NCBI GenBank assembly: GCA_047777345.1
Contig: JBKEEJ010000007.1
Span: 1 to 64,000 of the forward strand
Source: Anaerocolumna sp047777345
GTDB lineage: Bacteria > Bacillota > Clostridia > Lachnospirales > Lachnospiraceae
Direction of reading: 5' to 3'
Length of the DNA: 64,000 nt
Shown here: piece by piece, positions 52,904 through 61,608 of the stretch
Layout of the letters: the number at the start of each line of letters is the position of its first letter
Position numbering within the stretch: the stretch's first letter is position 1
Position numbers and translations under genes: made by a program
The notes under the pieces: generated by a model
Databases searched by the model: none
The model's input: the letters and a program-made list of their open reading frames with translations, nothing else
What the model was told of the DNA's origin: nothing

Positions 52904-53074
52904 CAGCAATAGAAAAACCGCTGCAATTTTCATATCCGTATAGGATGGCAGATGCAGTTGGGTTGTCAAGTTGACCCTAAACTATATGTAGCGAAGAAAC
53001 GATTCCTGGAATAATCAGGTTTGGAAGATTATGGACAATTCCGGTTGATGAAAAAAAGCTGATAGCCTTATGAA

Positions 53075-53139
53075 CCCAGTGGCCTTAATAAATAAGTGGA
53101 AAATAATCCACATATTTATTTGAGACCGCTGGGTTTTTT
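53075..53139 (+). terminator. Long intrinsic terminator
   Basis: CCCAGTGGCCTTAATAAATAAGTGGA-like left arm (from 53075) pairs with TCCACATATTTAT...CCGCTGGG ending at 53133, then TTTTTT. Stem of more than 20 bp with small bulges. It follows the surface-protein remnant. The rest of the gap 52904-53229 shows no gene. Confidence 0.85.
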
Positions 53140-53229
53140 ATTTGCTTAAATTGGCCATACCGTGGGCAAGGCAACTAAATCAATTGGCGAAACTGATTTG
53201 TACTAAGTATGATATGGAATTTGCTATTA

Positions 53230-53258
53230 TTGACAGTTTGATTTATTGATGCTAAAAT
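53230..53258 (+). promoter_or_regulatory. Promoter of the oadG-oadB pair
   Basis: TTGACA (53230-53235), 17-base spacer, TAAAAT (53253-53258): near-consensus sigma-A promoter, 135 bases before the small OadG-like gene. Confidence 0.7.
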
Positions 53259-53392
53259 ATAACATATGTTTTCCAGTTGGCAGTTTGATTAAACTATTTC
53301 AAGTTTTAGGTTTTAAGGCGGAGAACTTGGTTATTAGTTTTTTACTGCCAAAGTATACATAATATTACATTCTATAGAAAAGAGGCGGAAAA

Positions 53393-53545
53393 ATGTCTGG
53401 ATTTGAAACGATTCTTGTTGCTTTATTTGTTATGGCAGTAGTGTTTGCTGTATTGGGTGTTTTATGGGGTATTATTAGAATATTTTCCTTTATTATTAAA
53501 AAAATTGAAACGAATAAATCTATCTTAAAACATACAGATAGGTAG
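53393..53545 (+). CDS. OadG-like small membrane subunit (50 aa)
   Basis: This 50-residue protein has one membrane helix (ILVALFVMAVVFAVLGVLWGIIRIF) and a short basic tail, the form of gamma subunits of sodium-pumping decarboxylases. AGAGGCGG precedes ATG 53393. It lies 24 bases before the beta subunit gene, which supports the role: gamma anchors the alpha and beta subunits. It is too short for many gene finders. No alpha (carboxyltransferase) or biotin carrier gene is in the window. Confidence 0.8.
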   Translation: MSGFETILVALFVMAVVFAVLGVLWGIIRIFSFIIKKIETNKSILKHTDR

Positions 53546-53569
53546 ACAGACTAAGGAGGATGAACGACA

Positions 53570-54706
53570 GTGTTTATTGACTCAATTATTAAATTATTAA
53601 AAGATTCAGGCTTTGCAGCCCTAACTTGGCAGTCCATTATAATGATTATAGTAGCCTGTGTACTTATATATCTTGCCATTGGGAAAAAATTTGAACCACT
53701 TCTTTTATTACCCATTGCATTTGGCGTGCTTCTTGCAAATCTGCCATTAACCGGATTAATGGATGCCCCAACAAATTCGAGTGAAGCCGGAGGACTATTA
53801 TATTACTTATATTTAGGAGTTAAAAAGGGAATCTATCCTTCTCTCATATTCTTAGGAATCGGAGCCATGACGGATTTTGGACCGTTGATAGCACGGCCCA
53901 GCAGTTTATTGATAGGAGCCGGCTCACAGTTTGGTATCGTGATTGCATTTATTGTAGCCAATTTGATTGGATTTACTCCTCAGGAAGCAGCATCCATTGG
54001 TATTATCGGGGGTGCGGATGGTCCGACTGCTATTTATTTGACAACACGTCTTGCACCTCATTTATTAGCCTCTATTGCTATAGCCGCATATTCCTATATG
54101 GCACTAATACCCTTAATTCAGCCACCGCTTATGAGATTACTTACTACAAAAAAAGAACGTGAAATTAAGATGGAGCAGCTAAGAAATGTATCCAAGCTGG
54201 AAAAAATCTGCTTTCCAATTGCGGTAACAGTATTCTGCGTATTGTTGTTGCCATCGGTGGCACCATTAATCGGAATGCTTATGTTGGGAAATCTTTTTAG
54301 AGAGTCAGGAGTTGTTGAGAGGCTTTCCGATACAGCTCAGAATGCGCTGATTAATATTGTAACTATTTTTCTTGGCGTTACCGTCGGTGCTACGGCTACC
54401 GGTTCTGAATTTTTAAAGCCGGAAACGTTAGAAATAATAATTCTTGGATTAGTTGCATTTATGTTCAGTACCATTGGCGGTTTGTTAATCGGAAAGTTCA
54501 TGTGCTGGGCAACTAAGGGAAAAATTAATCCTCTCATCGGTTCTGCAGGAGTATCTGCAGTTCCTATGGCAGCTCGTATATCACAAGTTGAAGGACAGAA
54601 AGCAAATCCAGGAAATTACCTGCTAATGCATGCTATGGGACCTAATGTAGCAGGCGTTATCGGTTCCGCTGTTGCTGCGGGCATACTCTTATCATTGTTT
54701 GGTTAA
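53570..54706 (+). CDS. oadB: Sodium-translocating decarboxylase subunit beta
   Basis: This 378-residue protein has about nine membrane segments and belongs to the OadB/GcdB/MmdB family, which couples decarboxylation of biotin-CO2 to sodium export. The conserved MTDFGPLIARP, GFTPQEAASIGIIGGADGPTAIY and NPLIGSAGVSAVPMAAR segments with the sodium-site Asp are present. It starts with GTG at 53570 behind AAGGAGG. Whether the substrate is oxaloacetate, methylmalonyl-CoA or glutaconyl-CoA depends on an alpha subunit that is not here. Confidence 0.92.
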   Translation: MFIDSIIKLLKDSGFAALTWQSIIMIIVACVLIYLAIGKKFEPLLLLPIAFGVLLANLPLTGLMDAPTNSSEAGGLLYYLYLGVKKGIYPSLIFLGIGAMTDFGPLIARPSSLLIGAGSQFGIVIAFIVANLIGFTPQEAASIGIIGGADGPTAIYLTTRLAPHLLASIAIAAYSYMALIPLIQPPLMRLLTTKKEREIKMEQLRNVSKLEKICFPIAVTVFCVLLLPSVAPLIGMLMLGNLFRESGVVERLSDTAQNALINIVTIFLGVTVGATATGSEFLKPETLEIIILGLVAFMFSTIGGLLIGKFMCWATKGKINPLIGSAGVSAVPMAARISQVEGQKANPGNYLLMHAMGPNVAGVIGSAVAAGILLSLFG

Positions 54707-54797
54707 AGGGAGAACAAATATTGGGGTTAATTTAAATTTAGGATAATCTTTTCAATTCAAATCGGTAGTTTGAATTGTTTATTTCATTAAATTTTGC

Positions 54798-54825
54798 GCT
54801 ACAGGGATATCCCTGTAGCCTTTTT
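54798..54825 (+). terminator. Intrinsic terminator after oadB
   Basis: GCTACAGGGATATCCCTGTAGC is a perfect palindrome (54798-54819) followed by CTTTTTC. It ends the oadG-oadB transcript. Confidence 0.88.
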
Positions 54826-54939
54826 CATTTATTTACCTTATCAGAGAAAACAACTTACTAAGAACAAGTTAGTTATGGCAAGTATGCTAAGCGTACTGAT
54901 TAATACAATTTTCAGTTTTTGTTAGGAGAATGTGAGTAA

Positions 54940-55059
54940 GTGAGAAAAATTGCGGTTATAGCAGATATTCACAGTAATAGTGAAGCCTTGAAAAAATGTA
55001 TTCATGAAGCAAGAAAAAGAAAAGTTGACGAATTTATTTTTCTTGGAGCTTATTGGTGA
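54940..55059 (+). pseudogene. Metallophosphoesterase N-terminal fragment
   Basis: GTG 54940 (TTAGGAG upstream) opens MRKIAVIADIHSNSEALKKC ... VDEFIFLGAYW and stops at 55059. IADIHSN is the first metal-binding motif of calcineurin-like phosphoesterases, and FLG should continue as GDYV..., so the gene is broken right at the second motif. Only 39 of the usual 200 or more residues remain, and the nitroreductase gene begins 24 bases later. Confidence 0.75.
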
Positions 55060-55083
55060 TATGCAAGTAAGGGGGAAATAAAT

Positions 55084-55836
55084 ATGGATTATTATGAACT
55101 CATATTTAAAAGAAAATCGTTCCACATGTTTAAAGATACTGAAAAGATATTACCTGAGGAACTATCTGCTTTACAGGAATTCATTGCAAACCTGAAACCC
55201 CTTGATTCCAGTATAAGAACAGAAATCAGGATTGTTCCGGAGGAAAAAACGACCTGCAAAAGAGGCGCAGAGTATTGCATTGAGTTTTACAGTGAAGAAA
55301 AGGGTAACTATCTTAGAAATATAGGTTATATTGGCGAACAGGTGGATTTATACCTTGCATCTAAAAATATAGGTGCTTTATGGTTTGGAATAGGAAAGCC
55401 GGACAAGACGGATTATAATGGTCTAAACTTTGTTATCATGATTGCAATTGCCAAAATGAGGGAAGATAAATTCCGCAAGGACATGTTTAAAGCGAAACGA
55501 AAGTCTTTGGACGAGATATGGTGTGGCGAAACGTTAGGAATTGCCGAAATTGCCCGCTTCAGTCCCAGCGCTTGTAATACACAGCCCTGGATAACTGTGA
55601 ACAATGGCAATGAGTTATCAGTATATCGATACAAGAAACCCGGAAAGCGTGGAATTATGTCTGCAAATAAAGTGTTGTATTATAACAGAATCGATATTGG
55701 AATATTCTTATTTATTCTGGAAACATGTCTTAAGCATGAAGGATATATATTTAAAGGTACACAATATTACGAAAATGATCCGGATTCTGTTGAAAAGGTA
55801 CTTGTGGCGAAATATAAAATAAGCAAGCAACCGTAA
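55084..55836 (+). CDS. Nitroreductase-family protein
   Basis: This 250-residue protein opens MDYYELIFKRKSFHMF, like FMN nitroreductases (YxxIxxRRSxR), and has ARFSPSACNTQPW (FMN contact and dimer region, about residues 159-171) and ANKVLYYNRIDIGIFLF. In the arginine-rich FMN loop it has KRKSFHMF and not RRSxRxF, so cofactor binding may be altered. AAGGGGGA precedes the start. It probably reduces a small molecule with NAD(P)H; the substrate is unknown. A strong terminator follows. Confidence 0.8.
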   Translation: MDYYELIFKRKSFHMFKDTEKILPEELSALQEFIANLKPLDSSIRTEIRIVPEEKTTCKRGAEYCIEFYSEEKGNYLRNIGYIGEQVDLYLASKNIGALWFGIGKPDKTDYNGLNFVIMIAIAKMREDKFRKDMFKAKRKSLDEIWCGETLGIAEIARFSPSACNTQPWITVNNGNELSVYRYKKPGKRGIMSANKVLYYNRIDIGIFLFILETCLKHEGYIFKGTQYYENDPDSVEKVLVAKYKISKQP

Positions 55837-55908
55837 TGAAATAAACAAAAACTTATCCTCAATGCCTTTTAAACTGCATTCCGTAAATAACTACTTAAAA
55901 ATTTTTCT

Positions 55909-55942
55909 GCCAGCAGGAATTACCTGCTGGCTGTTTTTTTGC
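55909..55942 (+). terminator. Intrinsic terminator after the nitroreductase gene
   Basis: GCCAGCAGG (55909-55917) pairs with CCTGCTGGC (55923-55931) around AATTA, followed by TGTTTTTTT. Confidence 0.9.
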
Positions 55943-55995
55943 GCCATGGGCGCTCTCTGGCAGGCATAAGTCCCGAATATATCAAAGCAATGGAA

Positions 55996-56096
55996 TATGT
56001 ACACCTAAACAGCAAGGTTCACCATAAGGTGAAATCGGAAAGAAGCCGTAAGCAAACCTTTAGTCCGGCGGACAGCCTGCTGTGTACATGTTTTTT
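55996..56096 (+). ncRNA. Structured RNA of unknown class ending in a T-run
   Basis: ATGTACA (55997-56003) pairs with TGTACAT, and after a 6-base bulge CAGCAAGG pairs with CCTGCTG, closing a junction. Inside are TTCACC-ATAA-GGTGAA, CGG-N7-CCG and GTCC-GGC-GGAC. The closing stem is followed at once by GTTTTTTC. This is a multi-branched domain with terminator-like exit, 56 bases before the SDR gene. I recognise no known riboswitch or ncRNA consensus. A small hairpin GCGCC-ATG-GGCGC precedes it at 55941. Confidence 0.45.
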
Positions 56097-56144
56097 CACC
56101 TTAAAAGGAATACTATTCTAAAAAAAAAGAAAGGATAGTTAACA

Positions 56145-57014
56145 ATGAATGAAAAGGACATGTATACAGCTGATGAAATAAAAGCTCAAAAGCAGCCCGT
56201 ACCGGGAAAAGAAAGCAAGATGAATCCCGAACCTATCTATGATAATCCTGAAAAGAAAGGTACGGGCAGGCTAAAATCTAAGACTGCTGTCATTACAGGC
56301 GGAGACAGCGGAATTGGCAGAGCAATATCCGTCGCATATGCAAAAGAAGGCTGTAATATAGTTATTGTATATAATATTGCGGATGATGATGCCAATGAGA
56401 CAAAAAATGTAGTGGAATCTTACGGAGGAAAGGCATTATTGATTAAAGGTGATATCGGAGACAGCAGTTTTTGTAATGAAGTGGTAGAAAAAACGATAAA
56501 AGAATTTAAAGGTATCGATATTCTGGTTAATAATGCCGCTGAACAACATATGCAAAAGTCCATAGAGGATATTACAGATGAACAACTTCTTCGAACTTTT
56601 AAGACTAATATATTTTCTATGTTTTATCTGACAAGAGCGGCACTGCCCCATATGAAAGAGGGCAGTGTAATAATTAATACCAGTTCGATCACAGCATTTA
56701 AAGGAAATAAAGATTTGCTTGATTATTCTGCAACAAAAGGAGCCGTAACAGCATTCACAAGATCTTTATCTGAAAATCTGGCAAACAGAAAAATCAGAGT
56801 AAATCAAGTCGCACCCGGACCAATCTGGACACCTCTTATTGTATCTACCCTTGATAAAAGTGCTATCAAAAACTTTGGTAAGAATACACCGCTGCAAAGA
56901 CCGGGTCAACCGGTTGAACTTGCAGAAGCCTATGTTTATCTGGCATCTTCCGATTCTTCCTATATGACAGGACAGACCATTCACATCAATGGTGGTTCGA
57001 TTATTAATGGATAA
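56145..57014 (+). CDS. SDR family oxidoreductase, stress-type (289 aa)
   Basis: This short-chain dehydrogenase has a roughly 45-residue N-terminal extension (PVPGKESKMNPEPIYDNPEKKGTGRLKSK) typical of the YhdF/YhxC general-stress group. It then has TGGDSGIGRAIS (nucleotide binding), NNAAEQH, INTSSITAF (Ser), YSATKGAV (Tyr, Lys) and SYMTGQTIHINGG. The cofactor is probably NADP; the substrate is unknown. AGAAAGGATAG precedes the start. The structured RNA upstream may control it. Confidence 0.9.
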   Translation: MNEKDMYTADEIKAQKQPVPGKESKMNPEPIYDNPEKKGTGRLKSKTAVITGGDSGIGRAISVAYAKEGCNIVIVYNIADDDANETKNVVESYGGKALLIKGDIGDSSFCNEVVEKTIKEFKGIDILVNNAAEQHMQKSIEDITDEQLLRTFKTNIFSMFYLTRAALPHMKEGSVIINTSSITAFKGNKDLLDYSATKGAVTAFTRSLSENLANRKIRVNQVAPGPIWTPLIVSTLDKSAIKNFGKNTPLQRPGQPVELAEAYVYLASSDSSYMTGQTIHINGGSIING

Positions 57015-57135
57015 AACAACACGAAATTCAGGAAAATCAAGTATGAACTATGAAATCCAAGTATGGGTTGACATCATTAAGGTAAGAAAAAGGATGTATA
57101 TTTAGAAGGACTATAAGGGAAGTTCTATAAGTACT

Positions 57136-57171
57136 GGCGGCATAGGGAAACTCTGGGGCCCCTATGCTGCC
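57136..57171. terminator. Hairpin between convergent genes
   Basis: GGCGGCATAGGG (57136-57147) pairs with CCCTATGCTGCC (57160-57171; one wobble). No T-run follows directly on the plus strand, so it may act as a weak bidirectional terminator between the SDR gene and the glycosyltransferase-acyltransferase gene. Confidence 0.55.
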
Positions 57172-57212
57172 GAAATGAAGATTTAGTTTTTATTCAGGTA
57201 TTTACCGGTTAC

Positions 57213-58997
57213 TTACATAGTTTCCATCTGTTCGCGGGCCGCTTCCATTCTGAGTTTGGAGTCCATGTTAAGGTCTGTGGCAATCGGATATATTGGTTCT
57301 CCTATATGAAGACGCATAACCGGTTTTTTTCGTATAATTTTTATAAGCCCTTTTGGAGACTCAAAGGTGATTAGCATAGGCACAATGGGCACTCTGGCTT
57401 GTGCTGCCAAATAGAATGCCCCTTTTTTAAAGTCGCGCAGACTGGTATCATAGGGTTTTAATTCACCTTCGGGGAAAAAATGAACGATGTAGTTTTTCAG
57501 CAAAAAAAACTCCATTTCGTCAAAGAAGGTTTTCAGATCCGTAATATTATCCGGGATGGAAAACCCGCCAAGTACCCGCACCAGTTTGCCAGGCCAGATT
57601 GTTTTTACATTCTTAGGGAGTGTGGGAAAGATTACTTTGCGGGGGAAAAAGGCCAGACCAATCAAAGCACTGTCCAGCAGGTGCACATGATTACATACCG
57701 TAAGTGCTCTTTTTATGCCGCGAAGATTCTTCCTTCCATAAACCTTAACACCCAAAACAAAGCGTGTCCAAAACAGCAAAAGAGGATAGGCTATTCCTAT
57801 TTGAAACAGGCGGGTAAAAAATTTGAAGAAAATGCCGCGAAGATATTGGTTTTTATCCTTTTTGGACATGTGCATATATACTTTTTCTATTTTTTTGATG
57901 CTGCGTTCCAAAGCATATTGTTTTCCCAGGCAAGTATATTCCTTTTCTGCTTCTTTTAATTCCTGTGGGTTATCCAGCCAGTAATCAATTTTTTCTGCCA
58001 GAGATTTGGGGGACCCGGCCTTAAAAAGATGTTGGGGACCCAGGGCAAACTGCGCCGCGGCGCTTCTTTTGCTGTCTGAGATTATTGGAACCAGTCCGCA
58101 TGAGAATGCCTCGATACAGGAGATGCCTTCAATCTCCACATCGGAAGCGTGTATATACAGGTCGCAGTCATGTATAAGCTTAATCAATTCGTCGCGGTTA
58201 TAATATCCAAACACAGGCGGGTTAGTAAGCTTGCTGCCCATGCGACGCAGCTTCTTTTCCCAAGGTCCGCTTCCGGCAAAATAGAGCTGGATGCGATTGG
58301 CATATCGGCTTTTCTTAACGGCCCGAATCAGAATATCCTGCCTTTTTTCCGGTGAAAGTCTGCCAATCATAAGTATCTTAATTGGGCTGAATGTATGCTC
58401 CTTTGGTTTGTCGGAAGGGCAAAAGGCCGGATGGACGCCGTTTGATATGACGTGTAACCGCGCTTTATATCCATGGCTTCGAAGCTGTGCGGCAATAAAT
58501 TTTGACGGACAGTGGATATGTGAAAATCTCCGATAGAAAAACAGGTAGGATAAAAAATATACCAGGTGGGCGGCAAGTGGAAACCGTTTAAGACCAATAT
58601 TATAGGTAATGTTTTCCGGCTGTATGTGAAAAGCTGCAATTGCAGGAATTTTCATTCGTTTGGCAACTCTTTGCGCTGCACTTCCAAGGGGCCAGGGCTG
58701 ATAAATATGTACCACATCAGACCCTGAAATTGCTTTTTCCAGAGTTTTGCGAACCGGCTTTGCAAACAGCGTATTTTGTCTATGGGCTAACTTTGTTGCT
58801 ACCGGAATTTTAAGTTCAGGAAGGTAAAACATTTCAAAACCGGTGTCATGGTCTTTACCGCTTTTAGAGGGATCACCGCATGTAATTATGCGGATTTGGT
58901 GACCGCGCTGTGACAATCCTTCCGCAAACCGCATTGCCGAAATAGTGGTTCCATTGTTGTTTATATTAAAGGTGTCATTTACCAATGTTATAATCAT
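57213..58997 (-). CDS. Glycosyltransferase 4 / PlsC acyltransferase fusion
   Basis: This 594-residue protein joins two enzymes. Residues about 1-380 form a GT4 glycosyltransferase (NDTFNINNNGTTISAMRFAEGL; VHIYQPWPLG; IGRLSPEKRQD; EGISCIEAFSCGLVPI with the E-x7-E motif). Residues about 395-594 form a PlsC-type acyltransferase with NHVHLLD (the HxxxxD motif), FPEGEL and PIVPMLI. GT4 enzymes of this type glycosylate diacylglycerol or phosphatidylinositol; PlsC acylates lysophosphatidate. A single polypeptide that glycosylates and acylates a lipid, acting at the inner membrane face, is a reasonable inference. Confidence 0.88.
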   Translation of the reverse strand: MIITLVNDTFNINNNGTTISAMRFAEGLSQRGHQIRIITCGDPSKSGKDHDTGFEMFYLPELKIPVATKLAHRQNTLFAKPVRKTLEKAISGSDVVHIYQPWPLGSAAQRVAKRMKIPAIAAFHIQPENITYNIGLKRFPLAAHLVYFLSYLFFYRRFSHIHCPSKFIAAQLRSHGYKARLHVISNGVHPAFCPSDKPKEHTFSPIKILMIGRLSPEKRQDILIRAVKKSRYANRIQLYFAGSGPWEKKLRRMGSKLTNPPVFGYYNRDELIKLIHDCDLYIHASDVEIEGISCIEAFSCGLVPIISDSKRSAAAQFALGPQHLFKAGSPKSLAEKIDYWLDNPQELKEAEKEYTCLGKQYALERSIKKIEKVYMHMSKKDKNQYLRGIFFKFFTRLFQIGIAYPLLLFWTRFVLGVKVYGRKNLRGIKRALTVCNHVHLLDSALIGLAFFPRKVIFPTLPKNVKTIWPGKLVRVLGGFSIPDNITDLKTFFDEMEFFLLKNYIVHFFPEGELKPYDTSLRDFKKGAFYLAAQARVPIVPMLITFESPKGLIKIIRKKPVMRLHIGEPIYPIATDLNMDSKLRMEAAREQMETM

Positions 58998-59127
58998 CAG
59001 AAATATGCTCCTCTCTCATGCTGCCGGTGTTTATTTTTCCCTTCCCGCATGGATAAAAGTAACCGTTATATTATATTCGCCAAATACTATATCCTACCTA
59101 TATAATTTATTTTACATAAAGAAATTG

Positions 59128-59331
59128 TCAAGAGTTATTTGCAGTAAAACTTTCTCTTGTTTTTTCATACATGGGCGGGACCGGATGTTTTTTACAGATT
59201 CTATTATAATATGTCTGGCAACATTCTGCGGGTCTGACAGTGCACATTTCTAAAGGATGAAAACTCCATAATCCGTTCTGGCAGAAAGAAGACTTTGTAA
59301 AAGGATAATCTTTACAGGGTAAAGAAATCAA
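59128..59331 (-). CDS. Possible small cysteine-rich protein (67 aa)
   Basis: The frame contains six cysteines (KSSFCQNGLW, EMCTVRP, AECCQTYYNRICKK) in a pattern that looks selected and not random, possibly a metal-binding small protein. It begins with TTG and has no convincing ribosome binding site, so the start is doubtful. It lies upstream of the fusion gene on the same strand. The remainder of the gap 58998-59579 shows no other gene. Confidence 0.35.
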   Translation of the reverse strand: MISLPCKDYPFTKSSFCQNGLWSFHPLEMCTVRPAECCQTYYNRICKKHPVPPMYEKTRESFTANNS

Positions 59332-59579
59332 TGAAAGGAAACAAGATTGAAAAACCAGACAGTTATTTGGAAGACAAATGTTTTAGTTAAGTATGGAAAA
59401 TTTATGATATAAAAGTATAATAAGAAATTAGGAAAAAAGATTGGATTCAGTTCTTTTTCTGAAATGATTTTAATGGAACAGATTGGGGTCATAGGGTGGA
59501 AGTTTCAAAAGACTATAGTTAATCATATGCTTTTCTCTAAAACCTCTCTTTCTAATGAAATGAGAGCATAAACCGGGAG

Positions 59580-60266
59580 ATGGTAAATGTGAAAGAATAT
59601 GATAATGAAAAAGACTTTTGGAACAGGGAATACAGTGAGTGTAAACCGGTAGATTTAAGAAAGCTTACACTTACGGTGGAACCGACCTTTGATGCATGTT
59701 TATGCCTCTTTGGAGAGAAAACAAAACGGGTATGTGATTTCGGATGCGGAACAGGGGATATTTTATTCCAGTATGCCCAGTATTATCCCGATCACAGCGG
59801 AATTGGCATTGACGAATCTGAAACAGGCATTTTATTTGCAAATCAAACGGCAAAGTTAAGCAATTATCATAATTATAAATTTATGGTTGGAAACATTGAT
59901 ACATTGTCAAATTTTAAAGACGGAGAATTTGATGGAATTATTCTTTCCAATGTTTTGGATGTAATGCCGGAAAAGATTTCAAACAAGGCTGTGGAAGAAC
60001 TGAACAGGGTACTGAAAGAACAAGGCTACTGGTTTATTAAAATAAATCCCTTTTATTCCAGAGAAGACATTAAAGAAATGAATTATCAGGAAATTGGAAT
60101 GCATATGTATGTGGAAAATGGGGTATTGCGCTTAAGGCAGGAGTCTACTCTTTACTGGATTAATTATGTTCATCATCTAGGAAAGGTTGAGCGGATACTG
60201 GAATTTGAATATCCTTGGCAGGAAGGCCTGAACCGATTATTTTTGGTTAAAAAAGAAAGCGGCTGA
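59580..60266 (+). CDS. SAM-dependent methyltransferase (228 aa)
   Basis: This class I methyltransferase has motif I RVCDFGCGTGDILFQYA (about residues 50-66), motif II GIGIDESETG and motif IV GIILSNVLDVMPE, as in UbiE-like enzymes. The N-terminal DFWNREYSECKPVDL is typical of a small-molecule methyltransferase group. GTG 59589, 9 bases after GGGAG, is a better start than ATG 59580. No neighbour suggests the substrate. Confidence 0.85.
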   Translation: MVNVKEYDNEKDFWNREYSECKPVDLRKLTLTVEPTFDACLCLFGEKTKRVCDFGCGTGDILFQYAQYYPDHSGIGIDESETGILFANQTAKLSNYHNYKFMVGNIDTLSNFKDGEFDGIILSNVLDVMPEKISNKAVEELNRVLKEQGYWFIKINPFYSREDIKEMNYQEIGMHMYVENGVLRLRQESTLYWINYVHHLGKVERILEFEYPWQEGLNRLFLVKKESG

Positions 60267-60430
60267 TATAAGGCGTTTTGTATTTTTCCTGCAGATGATA
60301 AACAACCTGTCTGGAAAAGAAAAAACATATCTGTTCAGCATCTTCCATTTATAGTATAATTATGTCATAAAATACTAATTTTGCAACAAAAGAATAGGTA
60401 AAAAAGGATATATGATAAATGGGGGATGCT

Positions 60431-61152
60431 ATGAAATTATATGATAAAGTCAGTACAGGGTTACATGGTTTTGACCAGGTTATCCGGTTGATATTGAATT
60501 TACGGTTAACTTTAATAAGGAGAATGGTTTTAAAATTAATCTCTTACAGTGTCGTCCGTTGCAAACCAAAGGTTTAGGTAAGAATGTAAATATACCGGAA
60601 CTAAAAGATGAAAAGGATTGCTTTTTCGGGGGTAAAGGCCATTTTATGGGCGGAAGTATACGCCAGCCTGTCGATTATGTCATTTTTATCATCGGGAATG
60701 CCTACTTAAAACGAAGTGAACAGGAAAAATATGAGATAGCCAGACAAATCGGTCTAATCAATCAGGAAATGAAAGATAAAAATGCCATGTTGGTAGGCCC
60801 TGGCAGGTGGGGAAGCACCACACCATCCCTTGGAGTTCCGGTGCATTTTTCAGAAATTTGCAATATAAAGGTTCTTTGTGAGTACTCTTCCAAAAAAGAA
60901 GGTTTTATGCCGGAATTGTCTTATGGCAGCCATTTCTTTCAGGATATTGTGGAAACGGAGATTTTTTATGTGGCAATTTTTGACGGTTATCAGGATGTAG
61001 TTTTTAACCCCGGCCGCATTTTAGAAAAAGAGAATTTGCTTAACGTTTTCCTGCCTGAAAGTGACAGGTTTAAGGATGTGATTCATATTGCAGATACCAG
61101 GGGTATGGAAGTTTATTCCGATATTGTTACGCAAAAGTTATTATGCAGATAA
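60431..61152 (+). pseudogene. PEP/pyruvate-binding protein, internally deleted
   Basis: ATG 60431 opens KLYDKVSTGLHGFDQVI, the N-terminus of PEP-synthase-like PEP/pyruvate-binding proteins. After about 60485 the frame is lost and the C-terminal portion follows: PVDIEFTVNFNKENGFKINLLQCRPLQTKG, then MLVGPGRWGSTTPSLGVPV and the end at 61152. An intact protein has about 850 residues; roughly 600 are missing between VI and PVDIEFT. The methionine codon internal to the second part is not a real start. This is a deletion derivative, not a short family member. Confidence 0.75.
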
Positions 61153-61194
61153 AATATTTTTTAAGTTGGCTTAAAAAGAAATGTGGTTTTCAGG

Positions 61195-61224
61195 TTGACA
61201 TGATTCCACAAAGCGTGGTAAACT
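61195..61224 (+). promoter_or_regulatory. ade: Promoter of the ade riboswitch transcript
   Basis: TTGACA (61195-61200), 18-base spacer containing CCACAAAGCGTGG, then TAAACT (61219-61224). Transcription would start near 61231, just ahead of the purine aptamer. Confidence 0.65.
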
Positions 61225-61249
61225 ATTGGGAAATTAAATAACTGACGAA

Positions 61250-61328
61250 CAGAGACCTGTATAAGTCCATTAATATGGTTTGGATGTTTCTACGTGGTAA
61301 CCGTAAATTACCTACACTATAGTGTCTC
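61250..61328 (+). promoter_or_regulatory. Purine riboswitch aptamer
   Basis: GAGAC and GTCTC close P1. TATAAGTCCATTAATATGG-type P2/L2, the joining strand GTTTCTAC, L3 CCGTAAA and ACTATAG at J3/1 match the purine riboswitch consensus. The discriminating base in J3/1 is C (ACTAT), the guanine/hypoxanthine type; adenine-binding ones carry T. P1 has an internal mismatch (CTG/GT). The downstream gene is adenine deaminase, and a terminator lies about 100 bases further. Confidence 0.88.
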
Positions 61329-61428
61329 TTTCTATAACAATTTTGTTATTTGTAAAATATTGCAAAACCTGTTCCTTACCTTTGACAGGGACGGCTTTGG
61401 AATTAAATCGGCAATAACTGTATTTGTC

Positions 61429-61463
61429 ATAGATGGAGAACATAGTTTTCCATCTATTTTTTT
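61429..61463 (+). terminator. Riboswitch-associated terminator
   Basis: ATAGATGGAGAA (61429-61440) pairs with TTTTCCATCTAT (61446-61457; one wobble) and is followed by seven T. It lies between the purine aptamer and ade, consistent with transcription attenuation. How the aptamer reaches it is unclear, because about 100 bases separate them; CCTGT...ACAGG at 61369-61389 could be part of the switch. Confidence 0.8.
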
Positions 61464-61608
61464 AACCTGTTTTGCCAGGGTAAAATTTGATAAAAATATT
61501 TTTTTTTATGTTATAAACACTCAACACTCAACAAATGTGACCCAAACGAAAGAAAAATATGTGCCGCAAGGCATATTATGGTTTTAAGAAAGAACAAGGT
61601 GAAATAAT

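Noticed and set aside
55939..56121. 60-codon open frame before the SDR gene
   Set aside because: It has no ribosome binding site, starts in a terminator tail and covers the structured RNA element.
61294..61587. 97-codon open frame upstream of ade
   Set aside because: It starts inside the purine aptamer and runs through the terminator; it is leader sequence.
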